A stretch of DNA of 64,000 nt from Amycolatopsis tolypomycina (GCF_900105945.1 NZ_FNSO01000004.1:7072001-7136000); one strand, 5' to 3'; shown: positions 38,463 through 47,257, counted from the first letter of the stretch. Translations and numbers: made by a program. Notes: generated by a model not told the origin, from the letters alone.

Positions 38463-40031
38463 ATGCCTCGTGACGCCTCGCAGTGGCGGGAGCCGTCTCA
38501 CGAAGTGGGCACCGCCCTCGTCGACGTCGCGCCCCCCGGGTGGCGGCGGATCGACCTGGTGAGCCGGGTCAACGTCGACGTCCAGGACTTCGTGCTGACC
38601 GTGCTGATGGCGGACGGCAGGCAGGCGACCGTCCCGGTGCCGGACCGGGTGGTGCCCGCCGTGCGCCGCATGCGCGACGCGTACTACGTGCCCGGCGAGG
38701 GCACGTGGTTCTCGATGCGGTACATGATCAACCCGCCCGGGCGCATCCAGACGGTGTTCAACCTGGACTGGGACCCGCACTGGTCGCCGTCGATCGACCC
38801 GGCGGGGTGGGTGCGCGACCTCGACGCCTACCCACGCGACCCGGAGAACATCCAGCCGTGGCTGCGCGCCCGGCTCGCCGAGGCGGGCCGTCCGGTGCCC
38901 GAAGACGTCCCCGCCGAGCGACCGCAGCCGCCGCTGGACCCGGTGGGCCAGAACTGGTACTGGGACGCGATCTCGAACCTCGTCGTGCTGTCCGCGCCGC
39001 CGGACTGGACGCAGGTGATGCTCACCTACCGGGCGATCGGCGGGTACACCGAGCTGCCGTCGATGGTGCGCCGGGCCACCGACGGCGGGCTGGTCCTGTG
39101 GGAGCCACCGCAGGAAGTCACCGAGCTGCTCGCCGAGCTGCGGGCGGCCATGTACTACCCGGACCGGGGAACCTGGTTCCAAGCCGTCGCGCACGTCTCG
39201 CCCAACTCCGCCATCGAGTACACGTACACGTGGGACGACGAGCCGGCGTGGGACGGACCCCGCCCGGTGGCCGAGTTCGCCCGCGAGCTCGCGCAGTTCC
39301 CGCGCAGCGGCGAAGCACTGCCCGGCTGGCTGGCCGAGGTGACAGGCGCCGTGGCGACGTCGTCGAGCCCGGACGACCCCGAAGCGGCAGCCACGGAAGC
39401 CCTGCGCGCCGCCGAAGACGCGGCGGCCGAGCTCGAGATCCCCGCCGCCCGCTACCGGATCGGCGAGGTCGCCGACGGCGCCTGGTGCCTGGTCCGCGAG
39501 GACGACGGCTGGGCGGTCTTCCGGGCCGAGGGCGACCAGCGGCGGGAACTGGCCACCTTCTCCACCGCGGCGGAGGCGGTCCGCTACTTCGTCGGTCACC
39601 TCTACCTCGACCGGACGGCGTTGCGCGGCGAACTGCCGCCGGACGCCAAGCGCCCCACCGGCCAGTGGCCGATCCAGCCCGTCGGCGGTGACGCCGGCTT
39701 GCAGATGTACGGCGGAAAACGCCTGGTCACGCTGCCGCCGGGCACCGAGATGGACCGCTACGGCGACCCGGACGGCAACACGCTGTACGCGGCGCGGACC
39801 GAGTGGCCGCACCGGTCGGAACCGGACGAGGTCCAGGGCTGGGCCTACCACGTGTACCGCCTGCGCCGGCCCGTGCGAGCCGTCACCGGCACGGTCGTCG
39901 CCTGGTACGACCAGCCCGGCGGCGGGACGGCGTACGTGCTGGAGCGGCCGGTCGCCGACCTCCTGGCCGACGGCGCCGTCGAGGAGGTCCCGCAGGCCAC
40001 GACCCGGCCACCGGCGGCGGAGGACCGATGA
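38463..40031 (+). CDS. Two EsaG/YezG-like immunity domains fused to a TNT NADase domain
   Basis: The 522-residue protein has two copies of a YezG/EsaG-like (DUF600-type) module at about 1-145 and 160-300. Each has MY/YYxPGxGTWFSxxxxxx-PxxxIxxxxxxDxxPxW...FAxxLxxFPRxxxxxPxWL. A short region AARYRIGEVADGAWCLV follows. A TNT domain occupies about 415-510: LPPGTEMDRYGDPDGN, WAYHVYRLRRPV and WYDQPGGGTAYVLERPVADLLADGAVEEV. TNT domains hydrolyse NAD+, and the Gln in the QPGGGT motif is a known active-site residue. Joining immunity-type modules to a toxin domain is unusual. No export signal is visible. It follows the nuclease toxin by 36 bp. Confidence 0.82.
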   Translation: MPRDASQWREPSHEVGTALVDVAPPGWRRIDLVSRVNVDVQDFVLTVLMADGRQATVPVPDRVVPAVRRMRDAYYVPGEGTWFSMRYMINPPGRIQTVFNLDWDPHWSPSIDPAGWVRDLDAYPRDPENIQPWLRARLAEAGRPVPEDVPAERPQPPLDPVGQNWYWDAISNLVVLSAPPDWTQVMLTYRAIGGYTELPSMVRRATDGGLVLWEPPQEVTELLAELRAAMYYPDRGTWFQAVAHVSPNSAIEYTYTWDDEPAWDGPRPVAEFARELAQFPRSGEALPGWLAEVTGAVATSSSPDDPEAAATEALRAAEDAAAELEIPAARYRIGEVADGAWCLVREDDGWAVFRAEGDQRRELATFSTAAEAVRYFVGHLYLDRTALRGELPPDAKRPTGQWPIQPVGGDAGLQMYGGKRLVTLPPGTEMDRYGDPDGNTLYAARTEWPHRSEPDEVQGWAYHVYRLRRPVRAVTGTVVAWYDQPGGGTAYVLERPVADLLADGAVEEVPQATTRPPAAEDR

Positions 40032-40858
40032 CCACCCCGCCGGTGCCGCTGAGCCCCGAGCAGCAACAGCAACTCGTCAACCGGATCGGGCACGGGCTGG
40101 CGTCGCTGGCCCCGCCGGGCACCTGGCGGCAGGTCAGGGCCGAATACCGCGCGGCCGGACGGCACATCGAAGCCGACGTCGTCGTCACCGGCCAGGACGG
40201 CGTGCCGCGGGCGATCCAGCCGCCGCCGGAGCTGCTCCAGCTCCTGGGCACGCTGCGCGCGGGCATGTACCGGCCGGGCGCGGGCACCTGGCTGGGCGCG
40301 GTGCTGACCGTCGACCCCGTGCGGGGCGTCGGCGCCGACTTCGAGCTCGACCGGGAGCCGCAGTGGCGGCGCACCCCGCCGCCGATCGGCTTCCAGGACG
40401 AGCTGCGGGCGTTCCCGCGCGACGGCCGGAACGTCCCGGAGTGGCTGCGGCGGCGCGCGGCCGGACCGGCCGAGGAGGAGGGCGTCCGGACCCCGCGGAT
40501 CCACGACGGCCTGGACGCGGGCGGCCGCCCGCTCGTCCGGCGACCGCCGGTGGCACCGGCCGAAGCCGAGCAGCTGCTCGCCTACCTGGACGCCGCCCCG
40601 GTGATCCTGGCGTCCCGCAGCAACGGGCCCGACGCGTTCGCGCCCGAGCGCACGGACGCCGTCCCGCTGAACTTCCGCACGGACGGCGTCTGGGCGTGGC
40701 CCGGCGCGGTCGCGTACTACCTGCGCGAACACGGCGTGCCGCCGGACCCGGAGCTGGTCGCCCACATCCGGGCCCGGCGCTACACCGCACCCGGCGAGGT
40801 CACCGAAGCCGCCACCGACCTGGCCCTGGCTGCCATCACCGCTCAGACGACGACGTAA
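40028..40858 (+). CDS. EsaG/YezG-like immunity protein with a TNT-cluster C-terminal domain
   Basis: The 276-residue protein has one YezG/EsaG-like module (about 15-140: LRAGMYRPGAGTWLGAVLTVDP, then FQDELRAFPRDGRNVPEWL). Its C-terminal domain (about 175-270) has YLDAAPVILASRSNGPDAF, DAVPLNFRTDGVWAWPGAVAYYLREHGV and PELVAHIRARRY. I take this second domain to be a neutraliser of the TNT domain, since it sits directly after it; that is inference. The ATG overlaps the preceding stop (ATGA), so toxin and antidote are made together. Its end overlaps the ilvA end by 16 bp. Confidence 0.78.
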   Translation: MTTPPVPLSPEQQQQLVNRIGHGLASLAPPGTWRQVRAEYRAAGRHIEADVVVTGQDGVPRAIQPPPELLQLLGTLRAGMYRPGAGTWLGAVLTVDPVRGVGADFELDREPQWRRTPPPIGFQDELRAFPRDGRNVPEWLRRRAAGPAEEEGVRTPRIHDGLDAGGRPLVRRPPVAPAEAEQLLAYLDAAPVILASRSNGPDAFAPERTDAVPLNFRTDGVWAWPGAVAYYLREHGVPPDPELVAHIRARRYTAPGEVTEAATDLALAAITAQTTT

Positions 40859-42045
40859 CCCGCGTTCGCCAGCGCGAACTCGACTTCTTTGCAGTGCTCG
40901 GGCCCCCGGGTCTCCAGGGCGAGGACGACATCGGCCTCACCGAGGTCGAGGCTGCCGGAGATGCGCGAATGCTCGACGTCGAGCACGTTCGCGCCCAGTT
41001 CGCTGACGCACGACAGCACGCCGACCAGCGAGCCCGGGCGGTCCGGGACCCGCAGCCGCAGCCGCAGGTAGCGGCCGCCCGCGGTCATGCCGTGCTGGAT
41101 GATCTGGAGCAGGAGCACCGGGTCGACGTTGCCGCCCGACAGGATGGCCACCACCGGGGGCTCGAACACGCCGGGGTGCTGCAGCAGCGCCGCGACCGTC
41201 GCCGCGCCGGCCGGCTCGACCACCAGCTTGCGCCGCTCCAGGCAGAGCAGCACGGCGCGGGACAGGAACTGCTCGGACACCGTCACGACGTCGTCGACCA
41301 GCGATTCGACGTGGGCGAAGCTGACCAGGCCGGGTTCGCCGACCGCGATCCCGTCGGCCATCGTCGACGTCGTGCTCAGCCGCACCGGCGCGCCCGCGGC
41401 CAGCGACGGCGGGTACGCCGCGGCCTCCTCGGCTTGGACGCCGACGACGCGGACGTCCGGGCGCAGCGCCTTCACCGCCGAGGCGACGCCGCCGACCAGC
41501 CCGCCGCCGCCGGTCGCGACCAGGACCGTCTTCACGCCCGGCACCTGCTCGAGGATCTCGAGGCCGACCGTGCCCTGGCCGGCGATGACGTCCGGGTGGT
41601 CGAAGGGGTGGATGAACACGGCCCCGGTCCGCTCGCCGAACTCGATCGCGGCCCGGAGCGTCTCCTCCAGGAGCGCGCCGTGGAGGTGGACGTCGGCGCC
41701 GTAGCCGCGGGTGGCGGCGAGCTTCGGCAGCGGGGCCCGCAGCGGCATGAAGACGGTGGACTTGGCGCCCAGCAGCGACGACGCCAGCGCGACGCCCTGC
41801 GCGTGGTTGCCGGCGCTGGCCGCGACGACGCCCCGCTCGCGCTCGGCCGGGGTGAGGCCGTGGATGCGGGTGTAGGCGCCGCGGATCTTGAACGACCCGG
41901 TCCGCTGCAGGTTTTCGCACTTCAGGTGCACTGGGCCGCCGTGGAGCCGGCGCAGGTCGCGCGCGTGCTCCATCGGCGTCACCCGGGTCACTCCTTTGAG
42001 GAGTTCCCGGGCGGCCTGGATCCGCTCGAGGGTGACGAGTTCCAT
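40843..42045 (-). CDS. ilvA: Threonine ammonia-lyase with ACT domain
   Basis: The 400-residue protein has the PLP lysine in RTGSFKIRGAY (Lys53), the phosphate-binding GGGGLVGG loop, the AASAGNHAQGVA active-site strand and a C-terminal ACT domain (about 325-400: VPDRPGSLVGVLSCVSELGANVLDVEHSR). It deaminates threonine to 2-oxobutanoate for isoleucine synthesis or for catabolism. The single ACT domain and length fit the short form. The ATG at 42043-42045 is the one that places the conserved helix MELVTLERIQAARELL at the start; the longer frame upstream is antisense shadow. Confidence 0.93.
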   Translation of the reverse strand: MELVTLERIQAARELLKGVTRVTPMEHARDLRRLHGGPVHLKCENLQRTGSFKIRGAYTRIHGLTPAERERGVVAASAGNHAQGVALASSLLGAKSTVFMPLRAPLPKLAATRGYGADVHLHGALLEETLRAAIEFGERTGAVFIHPFDHPDVIAGQGTVGLEILEQVPGVKTVLVATGGGGLVGGVASAVKALRPDVRVVGVQAEEAAAYPPSLAAGAPVRLSTTSTMADGIAVGEPGLVSFAHVESLVDDVVTVSEQFLSRAVLLCLERRKLVVEPAGAATVAALLQHPGVFEPPVVAILSGGNVDPVLLLQIIQHGMTAGGRYLRLRLRVPDRPGSLVGVLSCVSELGANVLDVEHSRISGSLDLGEADVVLALETRGPEHCKEVEFALANAGYVVV

Positions 42046-42141
42046 GCGCCGGACTATGCCACTCAGGAACTCCACAGGTTGACCGGACCGTCGGCCGGGT
42101 ACCCTGGGACGCGTCAACAGGCGGTAAACAAGGAGCAACCT

Positions 42142-42411
42142 ATGGCATCCGGGAACGACGCGAACGCCGCCCGACGGGCTCGCGCCACCCGCTCCGCCGG
42201 CCTGCTCCCGCTCGTGGTCGGGCTGGCCTCGGCCGCCGCGCTCACCGGCGCCGCGTACTTCACGGTGGACAGCGCCTCGTGCGGGTCGCCCGCCCAGTAC
42301 ATCCGCCACGACAGCCACGTCGAGCTCGTCGGCGGCTGCGTCGACGGCGCGAACCTGCCGGCCACCGGCACGTCGAGCGGCAGTGGCGGGCACGGCAACT
42401 ACAACCCCTGA
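42142..42411 (+). CDS. Small exported or membrane-anchored protein with Cys pair
   Basis: The 89-residue protein has a basic N-terminus (ARRARATRS), one hydrophobic helix (GLLPLVVGLASAAALTGAAYF) and an outer segment with two Cys (SCGSPAQYIRHDSHVELVGGC) that could form a disulphide, then a Gly/Ser-rich tail. AAGGAG sits six bases before the ATG. It is divergent from ilvA. I do not recognise the family. Confidence 0.75.
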   Translation: MASGNDANAARRARATRSAGLLPLVVGLASAAALTGAAYFTVDSASCGSPAQYIRHDSHVELVGGCVDGANLPATGTSSGSGGHGNYNP

Positions 42412-42492
42412 CCTCGTGGGTTACCCCGATGTGACCGGGGAACACGAAAGTGCCTTCTTCCGCTGGTCGTGCGGGTCGTTGATGATCACCAG

Positions 42493-42966
42493 GTGACCAC
42501 CGTTTACGAGCCGGGCCGCGGTCCCGGCCCCGCCAAGCCCACCGAAGATGCGACGAGCCGGCTGCTGGGCGCCCACAGCCTGGGCGCGCTGGCCACCGTC
42601 AACCGCGGTGGCTTCCCGCACCTGTCCACGGTCGCCTACGCCTGGGATCCGGCGGAGCGGGTGGTGCGGATCGGGTCGACCGCGGGACGCGCGAAGGTGC
42701 GCCAGCTCGCCCGAGACCCGCACGCGTCGCTGTACGTCAGCAGCGACGACCACATGGCCTTCGCCGTCGCGGAGGGCGTCGCCGAGGTGTCGCCGGTCAG
42801 CTCGGTGCCCGGGGACGAGACCGGCCGGGCGCTGCTCGCGATGCAGGCGCCGTTCGAAGACCCCGAGGCCGAGGCCGCGTTCCTGCGGAACATGGTCGAA
42901 GACCGCCGCGTGGTGATCACGCTCCGGGTGGAACGGCTCTACGGCGGCGGTCTCGACCTCGGGTGA
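42493..42966 (+). CDS. Pyridoxamine-5'-phosphate-oxidase-fold protein, FDOR type
   Basis: The 157-residue split-barrel protein has LGAHSLGALATVNRGGFPHLSTVAYAWD, then VRIGSTAGRAKVRQLARDPHASLYVSSDD, the core pattern of PNPOx-like flavin/deazaflavin (F420) oxidoreductases. It probably reduces a small substrate using F420H2 or FMN. A GTG at 42469 would extend it by eight residues; 42493 fits the family length better. The stop lies four bases before a family-B repeat element. Confidence 0.82.
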   Translation: MTTVYEPGRGPGPAKPTEDATSRLLGAHSLGALATVNRGGFPHLSTVAYAWDPAERVVRIGSTAGRAKVRQLARDPHASLYVSSDDHMAFAVAEGVAEVSPVSSVPGDETGRALLAMQAPFEDPEAEAAFLRNMVEDRRVVITLRVERLYGGGLDLG

Positions 42967-42970
42967 CCAG

Positions 42971-43057
42971 AGCGCCCCAATGTGGCGTTGGTTGCGTCCA
43001 ACGCACCGAACGCCACATTGGGTGCGCTCAACGCACCGAACGCCACATTGGGGCGCT
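42971..43057. repeat. Family-B repeat element, two-unit form, between convergent genes
   Basis: AGCGCCCCAATGTGGCGTT (42971-42989) and its exact complement (43039-43057) are terminal inverted repeats. Between and overlapping them are two 30-bp units. Read on the minus strand they have the same order as the element at 60667-60845: left end, units, diverged last unit, right end. It fills the gap between the stops at 42966 and 43064. See 60667-60845 for the five-unit form. Confidence 0.9.
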
Positions 43058-43063
43058 TGAGGC

Positions 43064-44221
43064 TCAGCCCAGGGCGGTCAGCAGGTCGGCCACCAGGTCG
43101 CGGCCGTCTTCGATGCCGACCGAAAGGCGCAGCAGGTCGGCCGGGACCTGGAGGGTCGAGCCCGCGGTGCTCGCGTGGGTCATCTTGCCCGGGTGCTCGA
43201 TCAGCGACTCGATGCCGCCGAGCGACTCGGCGAGGATGAACAGCTTCGTGCGGCTCGCCACTTCCAGGGCCGCCGCCTCGCCGTCGACGTGGCTGAAGGA
43301 GACCATGCCGCCGAAGCGGCGCATCTGCTTCGCCGCCGTCTCGTGGCCAGGGTGCTCCGGCAGGCCCGGGTAGTAGACCTTCGCCACCTTGGGGTGCTTG
43401 ACCAGCGCCTGGACGATCTTCTCGGCGTTGTCGCTGTGGCGCTCCATGCGCAGGGCGAGGGTCTTGATGCCGCGAAGCGTCAGCCACGCGTCGAACGGCC
43501 CCGGCACCGCGCCCGCGGCGTTGCGCAGGTAGAAGAACTGCTCGCGCAGCTCGTCTTCGTTCGTGATGATCGCGCCGCCGACGACGTCGGAGTGGCCGCC
43601 GAGGTACTTCGTCGTCGAGTGCAGGACGATGTCCGCGCCCAGCGACAGCGGGTTCTGCAGGTACGGCGTCGCGAAGGTGTTGTCGACGACCAGGCGGGCG
43701 CCGGCGTCGTGCGCGACCCCGGCCAGCGCGGCGATGTCGGCGATGCCGAGCATCGGGTTGGTCGGCGACTCGCACCAGATGAGCTTGGTCTCGGGCCGGA
43801 TCGCGGCCCGCACCTCGTCGAGGTTCGCGAGGTCGGCGACGGTGTGCTCGACGCCCCACAGGCTGAGCACCTTGTCGATCAGGCGGAACGTGCCGCCGTA
43901 CGCGTCGTTGCCGAGCACGAGGTGGTCGCCGGGGCGGAGGGTACTGCGCAGCACCACGTCGGAGGCGGCCATGCCGGAGGCGAAGGCCAGCGCGTGGCGG
44001 CCGCCTTCCAGCGAGGCCAGCGCCTCTTCCAGCGCCGACCGGGTCGGGTTCGCGGTGCGCGAGTACTCGTAGTCGCCCTCGCGGGTCCCGCCCACGCCGT
44101 CCTGCGCGTAGGTCGAGGTCTGGTAGATCGGCACGATCACCGCGCCGGTGCGGGGGTCGGGCTGCTGACCGGCGTGGATCGCGCGGGTCTCGAAGCCCAG
44201 TTCGGAGTAGTCGTCCACCAT
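43064..44221 (-). CDS. metB: Cystathionine gamma-synthase
   Basis: The 385-residue protein is a Cys/Met-metabolism PLP enzyme. It has ETRAIHAGQQPDPRTGAVIVPIYQTSTYAQ at the start, SRTANPTRSALEEALASLEGG, the PLP lysine in LHSTTKYLGGHSD and a C-terminal SVGIEDGRDLVADL block. It makes cystathionine from an O-acyl-homoserine and cysteine. It corresponds to Rv1079 and lies near cbs, giving both directions of transsulphuration in one locus. The start is ATG at 44219-44221. Its stop is six bases from a repeat element. Confidence 0.94.
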   Translation of the reverse strand: MVDDYSELGFETRAIHAGQQPDPRTGAVIVPIYQTSTYAQDGVGGTREGDYEYSRTANPTRSALEEALASLEGGRHALAFASGMAASDVVLRSTLRPGDHLVLGNDAYGGTFRLIDKVLSLWGVEHTVADLANLDEVRAAIRPETKLIWCESPTNPMLGIADIAALAGVAHDAGARLVVDNTFATPYLQNPLSLGADIVLHSTTKYLGGHSDVVGGAIITNEDELREQFFYLRNAAGAVPGPFDAWLTLRGIKTLALRMERHSDNAEKIVQALVKHPKVAKVYYPGLPEHPGHETAAKQMRRFGGMVSFSHVDGEAAALEVASRTKLFILAESLGGIESLIEHPGKMTHASTAGSTLQVPADLLRLSVGIEDGRDLVADLLTALG

Positions 44222-44271
44222 TGCTTCAGCGTACGGGCCGCCCCTGGCATTCCCGTCAGGTGGGATGGGTC

Positions 44272-44703
44272 TCAGAGCCGGGTCCAGCGGCGGGTGGCCG
44301 GCAAGGCCGCGAGCACCAGCAGCGCCACGAACGGCACCGCGATGACGACCATCCGCAGCCCGGGCTCGCCGAGGCCCGTCGGACCGCCCACGATGAAGAA
44401 GACGAGCTGGTAGCGGAGCACCATGTCGACGATCGTCGCGGCCAGCGCCAGGACCGCGGCCGCCAGGCACAGGATGCGGCCCGCCTCCACGCGCGCGAGC
44501 AGCGAGGTTCCGCCGAGCAGGAGGAGCAGGCCGATGACCGCGTCGGTGAGCTGGCCGGGGACCAGCAGGTCGTGCTGCCCGAAGCCCAGGACGAGGCTCA
44601 CCCAGACGATGCCCGTCAGGAACCACAGGCCACCCAGCACCGCGAGCACCCCGGCGGCGATCGCGGTCCGGGCACGGGTCTCCGGCGGCGCGGCGACGTC
44701 CAT
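44272..44703 (-). CDS. Small integral membrane protein, four helices
   Basis: The 143-residue protein has four hydrophobic helices separated by short loops (AAGVLAVLGGLWFLTGIVWVSLVLG; LTDAVIGLLLLLGG; ILCLAAAVLALAATIVDMVL; MVVIAVPFVALLVLAAL). No motif identifies a function. Its ATG follows the upstream gene's TGA with no gap (TGAATG), so the pair is a tight operon of membrane proteins. Confidence 0.75.
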   Translation of the reverse strand: MDVAAPPETRARTAIAAGVLAVLGGLWFLTGIVWVSLVLGFGQHDLLVPGQLTDAVIGLLLLLGGTSLLARVEAGRILCLAAAVLALAATIVDMVLRYQLVFFIVGGPTGLGEPGLRMVVIAVPFVALLVLAALPATRRWTRL

Positions 44704-45243
44704 TCACCAGCTCCGGGACGAGTAGGCACCCTGGCCGGACAGCACCGGCACCACCGACGTGCGGTAGCGCAGGTACCGGAACGTCGGCGGCAGGAACGCC
44801 AGCACCAGCACCAGCACGGCCAGCGCGGCGAGGCCGACGCGGTCGGCCATGGCGAACCCGCCGTGGGTGAACATCGCGTCCGCGAAGCGCGCCAGGGGAA
44901 CGCCCACCGACATCGGCTCGGTCAGCAGGGCGCCGATGGCCAGGAGCGCGCCGAGGCCGAGCAGGACCGCGCCCGCCGTCGCGCGGAACAGTGTCGCCAG
45001 CGAACCGACGAGCAGCACGAGGCCCGCGACGACGTACCCGGCCAGGTCCACCAGCACCCACGCCGGCAGCGCGCCGAGGCTGAATTCCGCGGGCATGTCG
45101 AGGAAGATCTTGACCGGCACGTATCCGGCGGCGACCGCGGCCGGAAATCCGAGCACCGCGGCGAGGACCGCCGTTACTCCGGATGGCCGAGTCGATGAAT
45201 ACGAATGCGAACGCGGCACCGGAAATCCGTGCGGACCGGACAC
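44704..45243 (-). CDS. Integral membrane protein, hypothetical
   Basis: From a GTG at 45241-45243 the protein has 179 residues with four predicted helices: VTAVLAAVLGFPAAVAAGYV, LVDLAGYVVAGLVLLVGSLA, AVLLGLGALLAIGALL and VGLAALAVLVLVLAFLPP. It ends in a basic/aromatic FRYLRYRTSVV segment and a cytoplasmic or outer tail. GGGGGAG lies close upstream. The longer frame upstream is low-complexity and contains no membrane segment, so I shortened it. Function unknown. Confidence 0.65.
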   Translation of the reverse strand: MSGPHGFPVPRSHSYSSTRPSGVTAVLAAVLGFPAAVAAGYVPVKIFLDMPAEFSLGALPAWVLVDLAGYVVAGLVLLVGSLATLFRATAGAVLLGLGALLAIGALLTEPMSVGVPLARFADAMFTHGGFAMADRVGLAALAVLVLVLAFLPPTFRYLRYRTSVVPVLSGQGAYSSRSW

Positions 45244-45454
45244 AACTCCCCCATCAGCCGAGCGCGGGACGACGGCGCTCACCCTAGTAGGAATTCCCGG
45301 AAGCGGTCCCGAAAAAGAACGGAATTCGGCCGGACGGCGGAACCCAAGATCATTTCTGTGCGGTAGTGGCAGAAATGCTGTCACGCGATCACGGGCGGTA
45401 CTGATATCCGCCCCCATTGTCCTTTTCGGACAATTGCGGACCCGCGAAATGCAG

Positions 45455-45487
45455 CGTGCCCCGGAGCCGAATCGGCTCCGGGGCACG
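45455..45487 (-). terminator. Terminator of the Pro/Gly-rich membrane protein gene
   Basis: Two exactly complementary 16-base arms (45455-45470 and 45472-45487) with a 1-base centre lie 14 bases beyond the stop of the leftward gene. They are the strongest hairpin in the 258-bp gap 45244-45501, where I see no gene. Confidence 0.7.
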
Positions 45488-45501
45488 AAGAGGGTGCTAG
45501 T

Positions 45502-47130
45502 TCACCATTGCTGCTGCTGCGGGGGCTGCCCCGGCTGGCCGAAGCCACCGCTCGGCGGGCCCTGCTGGCCCGGCGCCTGGCCCCAGCCCTGCGGCGGCTG
45601 GCCCGGCTGCCCGGGCTGGCCCGGCTGGCCGTACCCACCGGGCTGGCCCGGCTGGCCGAAGCCGCCCGGCTGCCCCGGCTGGCCGTGCTCGCCCGGCTGG
45701 CCGAAACCACCCGGCTGGCCGTACCCACCAGGCTGGCCGTGCTCGCCCGGCTGGCCGTAACCCTGCCCCGGCTGGCCGTAGCCACCCGGCTGCCCCGGCT
45801 GCGGGAAGCCCCCGCTCGACGGCTGCGGGAACCCGCCGCTGGACGGGTTGGGCCCGCCCGGCTGGCCGAAGCCGCCCGGCTGACCCGGCTGGCCGTAACC
45901 CGGACCCGGCTGCCCCGGCTGGCCGTAGCCACCCGGCTGCTGGCCGAACCCGCCGGGCTGCCCCGGCTGGCCGTACCCGCCCTGCGGGCCACCGAAGCCC
46001 TGCGGGCCGCCGAAGCCCTGCGGCCCGCCCGGCGCGGCACCGCCGTCACCGAGGCCGACGAACTGCCGCGTCCCCGGGACGAGCCCGAGGATGCCGGCGA
46101 TGAGGATGAGGACGCCGAGGATCAGCGGCGGCAGCCCGAGGCCGAAGGTGTCCTTGGCGGACGCGGACGCCTGCGCGAGCGTCTCGGCGTTCGGCGTCAT
46201 GCCGATCTTCACCAGCAGGGCGAAGAGCGTGAGCAGCGCGCCACCCGCGACGACCGCGATCGGGACGAACTTCTTGAGCCCGCCCAGCTTGCCCGCGAGC
46301 GCCAGCCCGACGCCGCCGGCCAGCGAGATCAGCGAGCCCAGCAGGATCATGATCACGTAGAACCACAGGGTGCCCGGGCCGATGAGCCCGGCCTCGTCGA
46401 GCACCCGCTCGATCGCCGCCTGGTCGGGCGCGCGGTCGAAGATCGACGAGTAGTCGCTCGCGTCGCCCATGTAGGAGAACGCGTAGATCAGCGCGACCAG
46501 GCCCAGCAGCGCGACCACGCCACCGGCGATGTAGCCGAACAGGGCGTTGCCGCCCGCGGCCGGGCCACCGAACTGCGGCGGCTGGCCGCCGAAGCCGGGC
46601 TGCTGCCCGAACCCGGGCGCACCGAAGCCCTGCGGCGGCTGGCCGGGCTGGCCCGGCTGGCCGAAGCCCTGCTGCTGCCCGTAGCCACCCTGCTGCTGCC
46701 CGAACCCGCCCGGCTGCTGGCCGAAGCCCTGCTGCTGGCCGAAGGCCGCGGCCGGGTTGTCGGCCGCGCTCGGCGGCGGGGTGTACGGGATCGCGGGCGG
46801 CTGGGAGCCCGGCGGCACCAGCTGCGTGGAGTCCGCGACCGGGGCGTCGCCGCCGCCGACCGGGTTCACCATCTGGGTCGCGTTCGCGTCGACCGGCGGC
46901 ATGGCCTGGGTCGCGCCCGCCCCGCCGTCACCCGGCTGGACCGGCTGGACGACCTGGGTCGGCTCCGGCGTCTCCCCGAACGGGGAACCGCCCTGGGGCT
47001 GGGCGGGCTGGACGACCTGGGTCGGTTCCGGGCTGCCGAACGGGTCCTGCTGCGGCTGGGGGCCACTCGGCGGACCCTGAGGTGGCTGGCCGCCACCCCA
47101 CGGCTGGTTCGGTGGCTGCGGTGCACTCAT
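45502..47130 (-). CDS. Proline/glycine/glutamine-rich four-helix membrane protein (Pra-like)
   Basis: The 542-residue protein has a Pro/Gln/Gly-rich N-terminal arm (1-190) and four membrane helices at about 193-370 ([81 protein letters not shown]). A C-terminal arm (375-542) is built of [17 protein letters not shown] repeats. Position next to cbs and metB matches the mycobacterial proline-rich antigen Pra (Rv1078). The flanking arms are prion-like in composition, so clustering at the membrane is possible; that is inference. The first arm repeats PTQVVQP. Confidence 0.82.
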   Translation of the reverse strand: MSAPQPPNQPWGGGQPPQGPPSGPQPQQDPFGSPEPTQVVQPAQPQGGSPFGETPEPTQVVQPVQPGDGGAGATQAMPPVDANATQMVNPVGGGDAPVADSTQLVPPGSQPPAIPYTPPPSAADNPAAAFGQQQGFGQQPGGFGQQQGGYGQQQGFGQPGQPGQPPQGFGAPGFGQQPGFGGQPPQFGGPAAGGNALFGYIAGGVVALLGLVALIYAFSYMGDASDYSSIFDRAPDQAAIERVLDEAGLIGPGTLWFYVIMILLGSLISLAGGVGLALAGKLGGLKKFVPIAVVAGGALLTLFALLVKIGMTPNAETLAQASASAKDTFGLGLPPLILGVLILIAGILGLVPGTRQFVGLGDGGAAPGGPQGFGGPQGFGGPQGGYGQPGQPGGFGQQPGGYGQPGQPGPGYGQPGQPGGFGQPGGPNPSSGGFPQPSSGGFPQPGQPGGYGQPGQGYGQPGEHGQPGGYGQPGGFGQPGEHGQPGQPGGFGQPGQPGGYGQPGQPGQPGQPPQGWGQAPGQQGPPSGGFGQPGQPPQQQQW

Positions 47131-47195
47131 GTGGGTCTTGAACCCCCTTGACGATGACGCGAAAGTGTTCTATTCGCGCCCACGCTATCGGATCG

Positions 47196-47227
47196 CCCGG
47201 CAGGGCGCTCGTAACGCCCCTGCCGGG
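47196..47227 (-). terminator. Terminator of cbs
   Basis: CCCGGCAGGGCG (47196-47207) pairs with CGCCCCTGCCGGG (47215-47227) with one bulged C, about 31 bases after the cbs stop in its direction of reading. The remaining gap to 47130 should hold the promoter of the Pra-like gene. Confidence 0.6.
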
Positions 47228-47257
47228 TCCACCGATCAATACTCTCTTGGGGCCTGG

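Noticed and set aside
35439..39851. 1470-codon leftward frame opposite the toxin genes
   Set aside because: Val/Arg/Gly-rich with no motif; the rightward genes have clear domains and overlapping starts and stops.
45508..47151. 547-codon rightward frame opposite the Pra-like gene
   Set aside because: Arises from the GQP repeats read antisense; the leftward product has four membrane helices and a known neighbour context.
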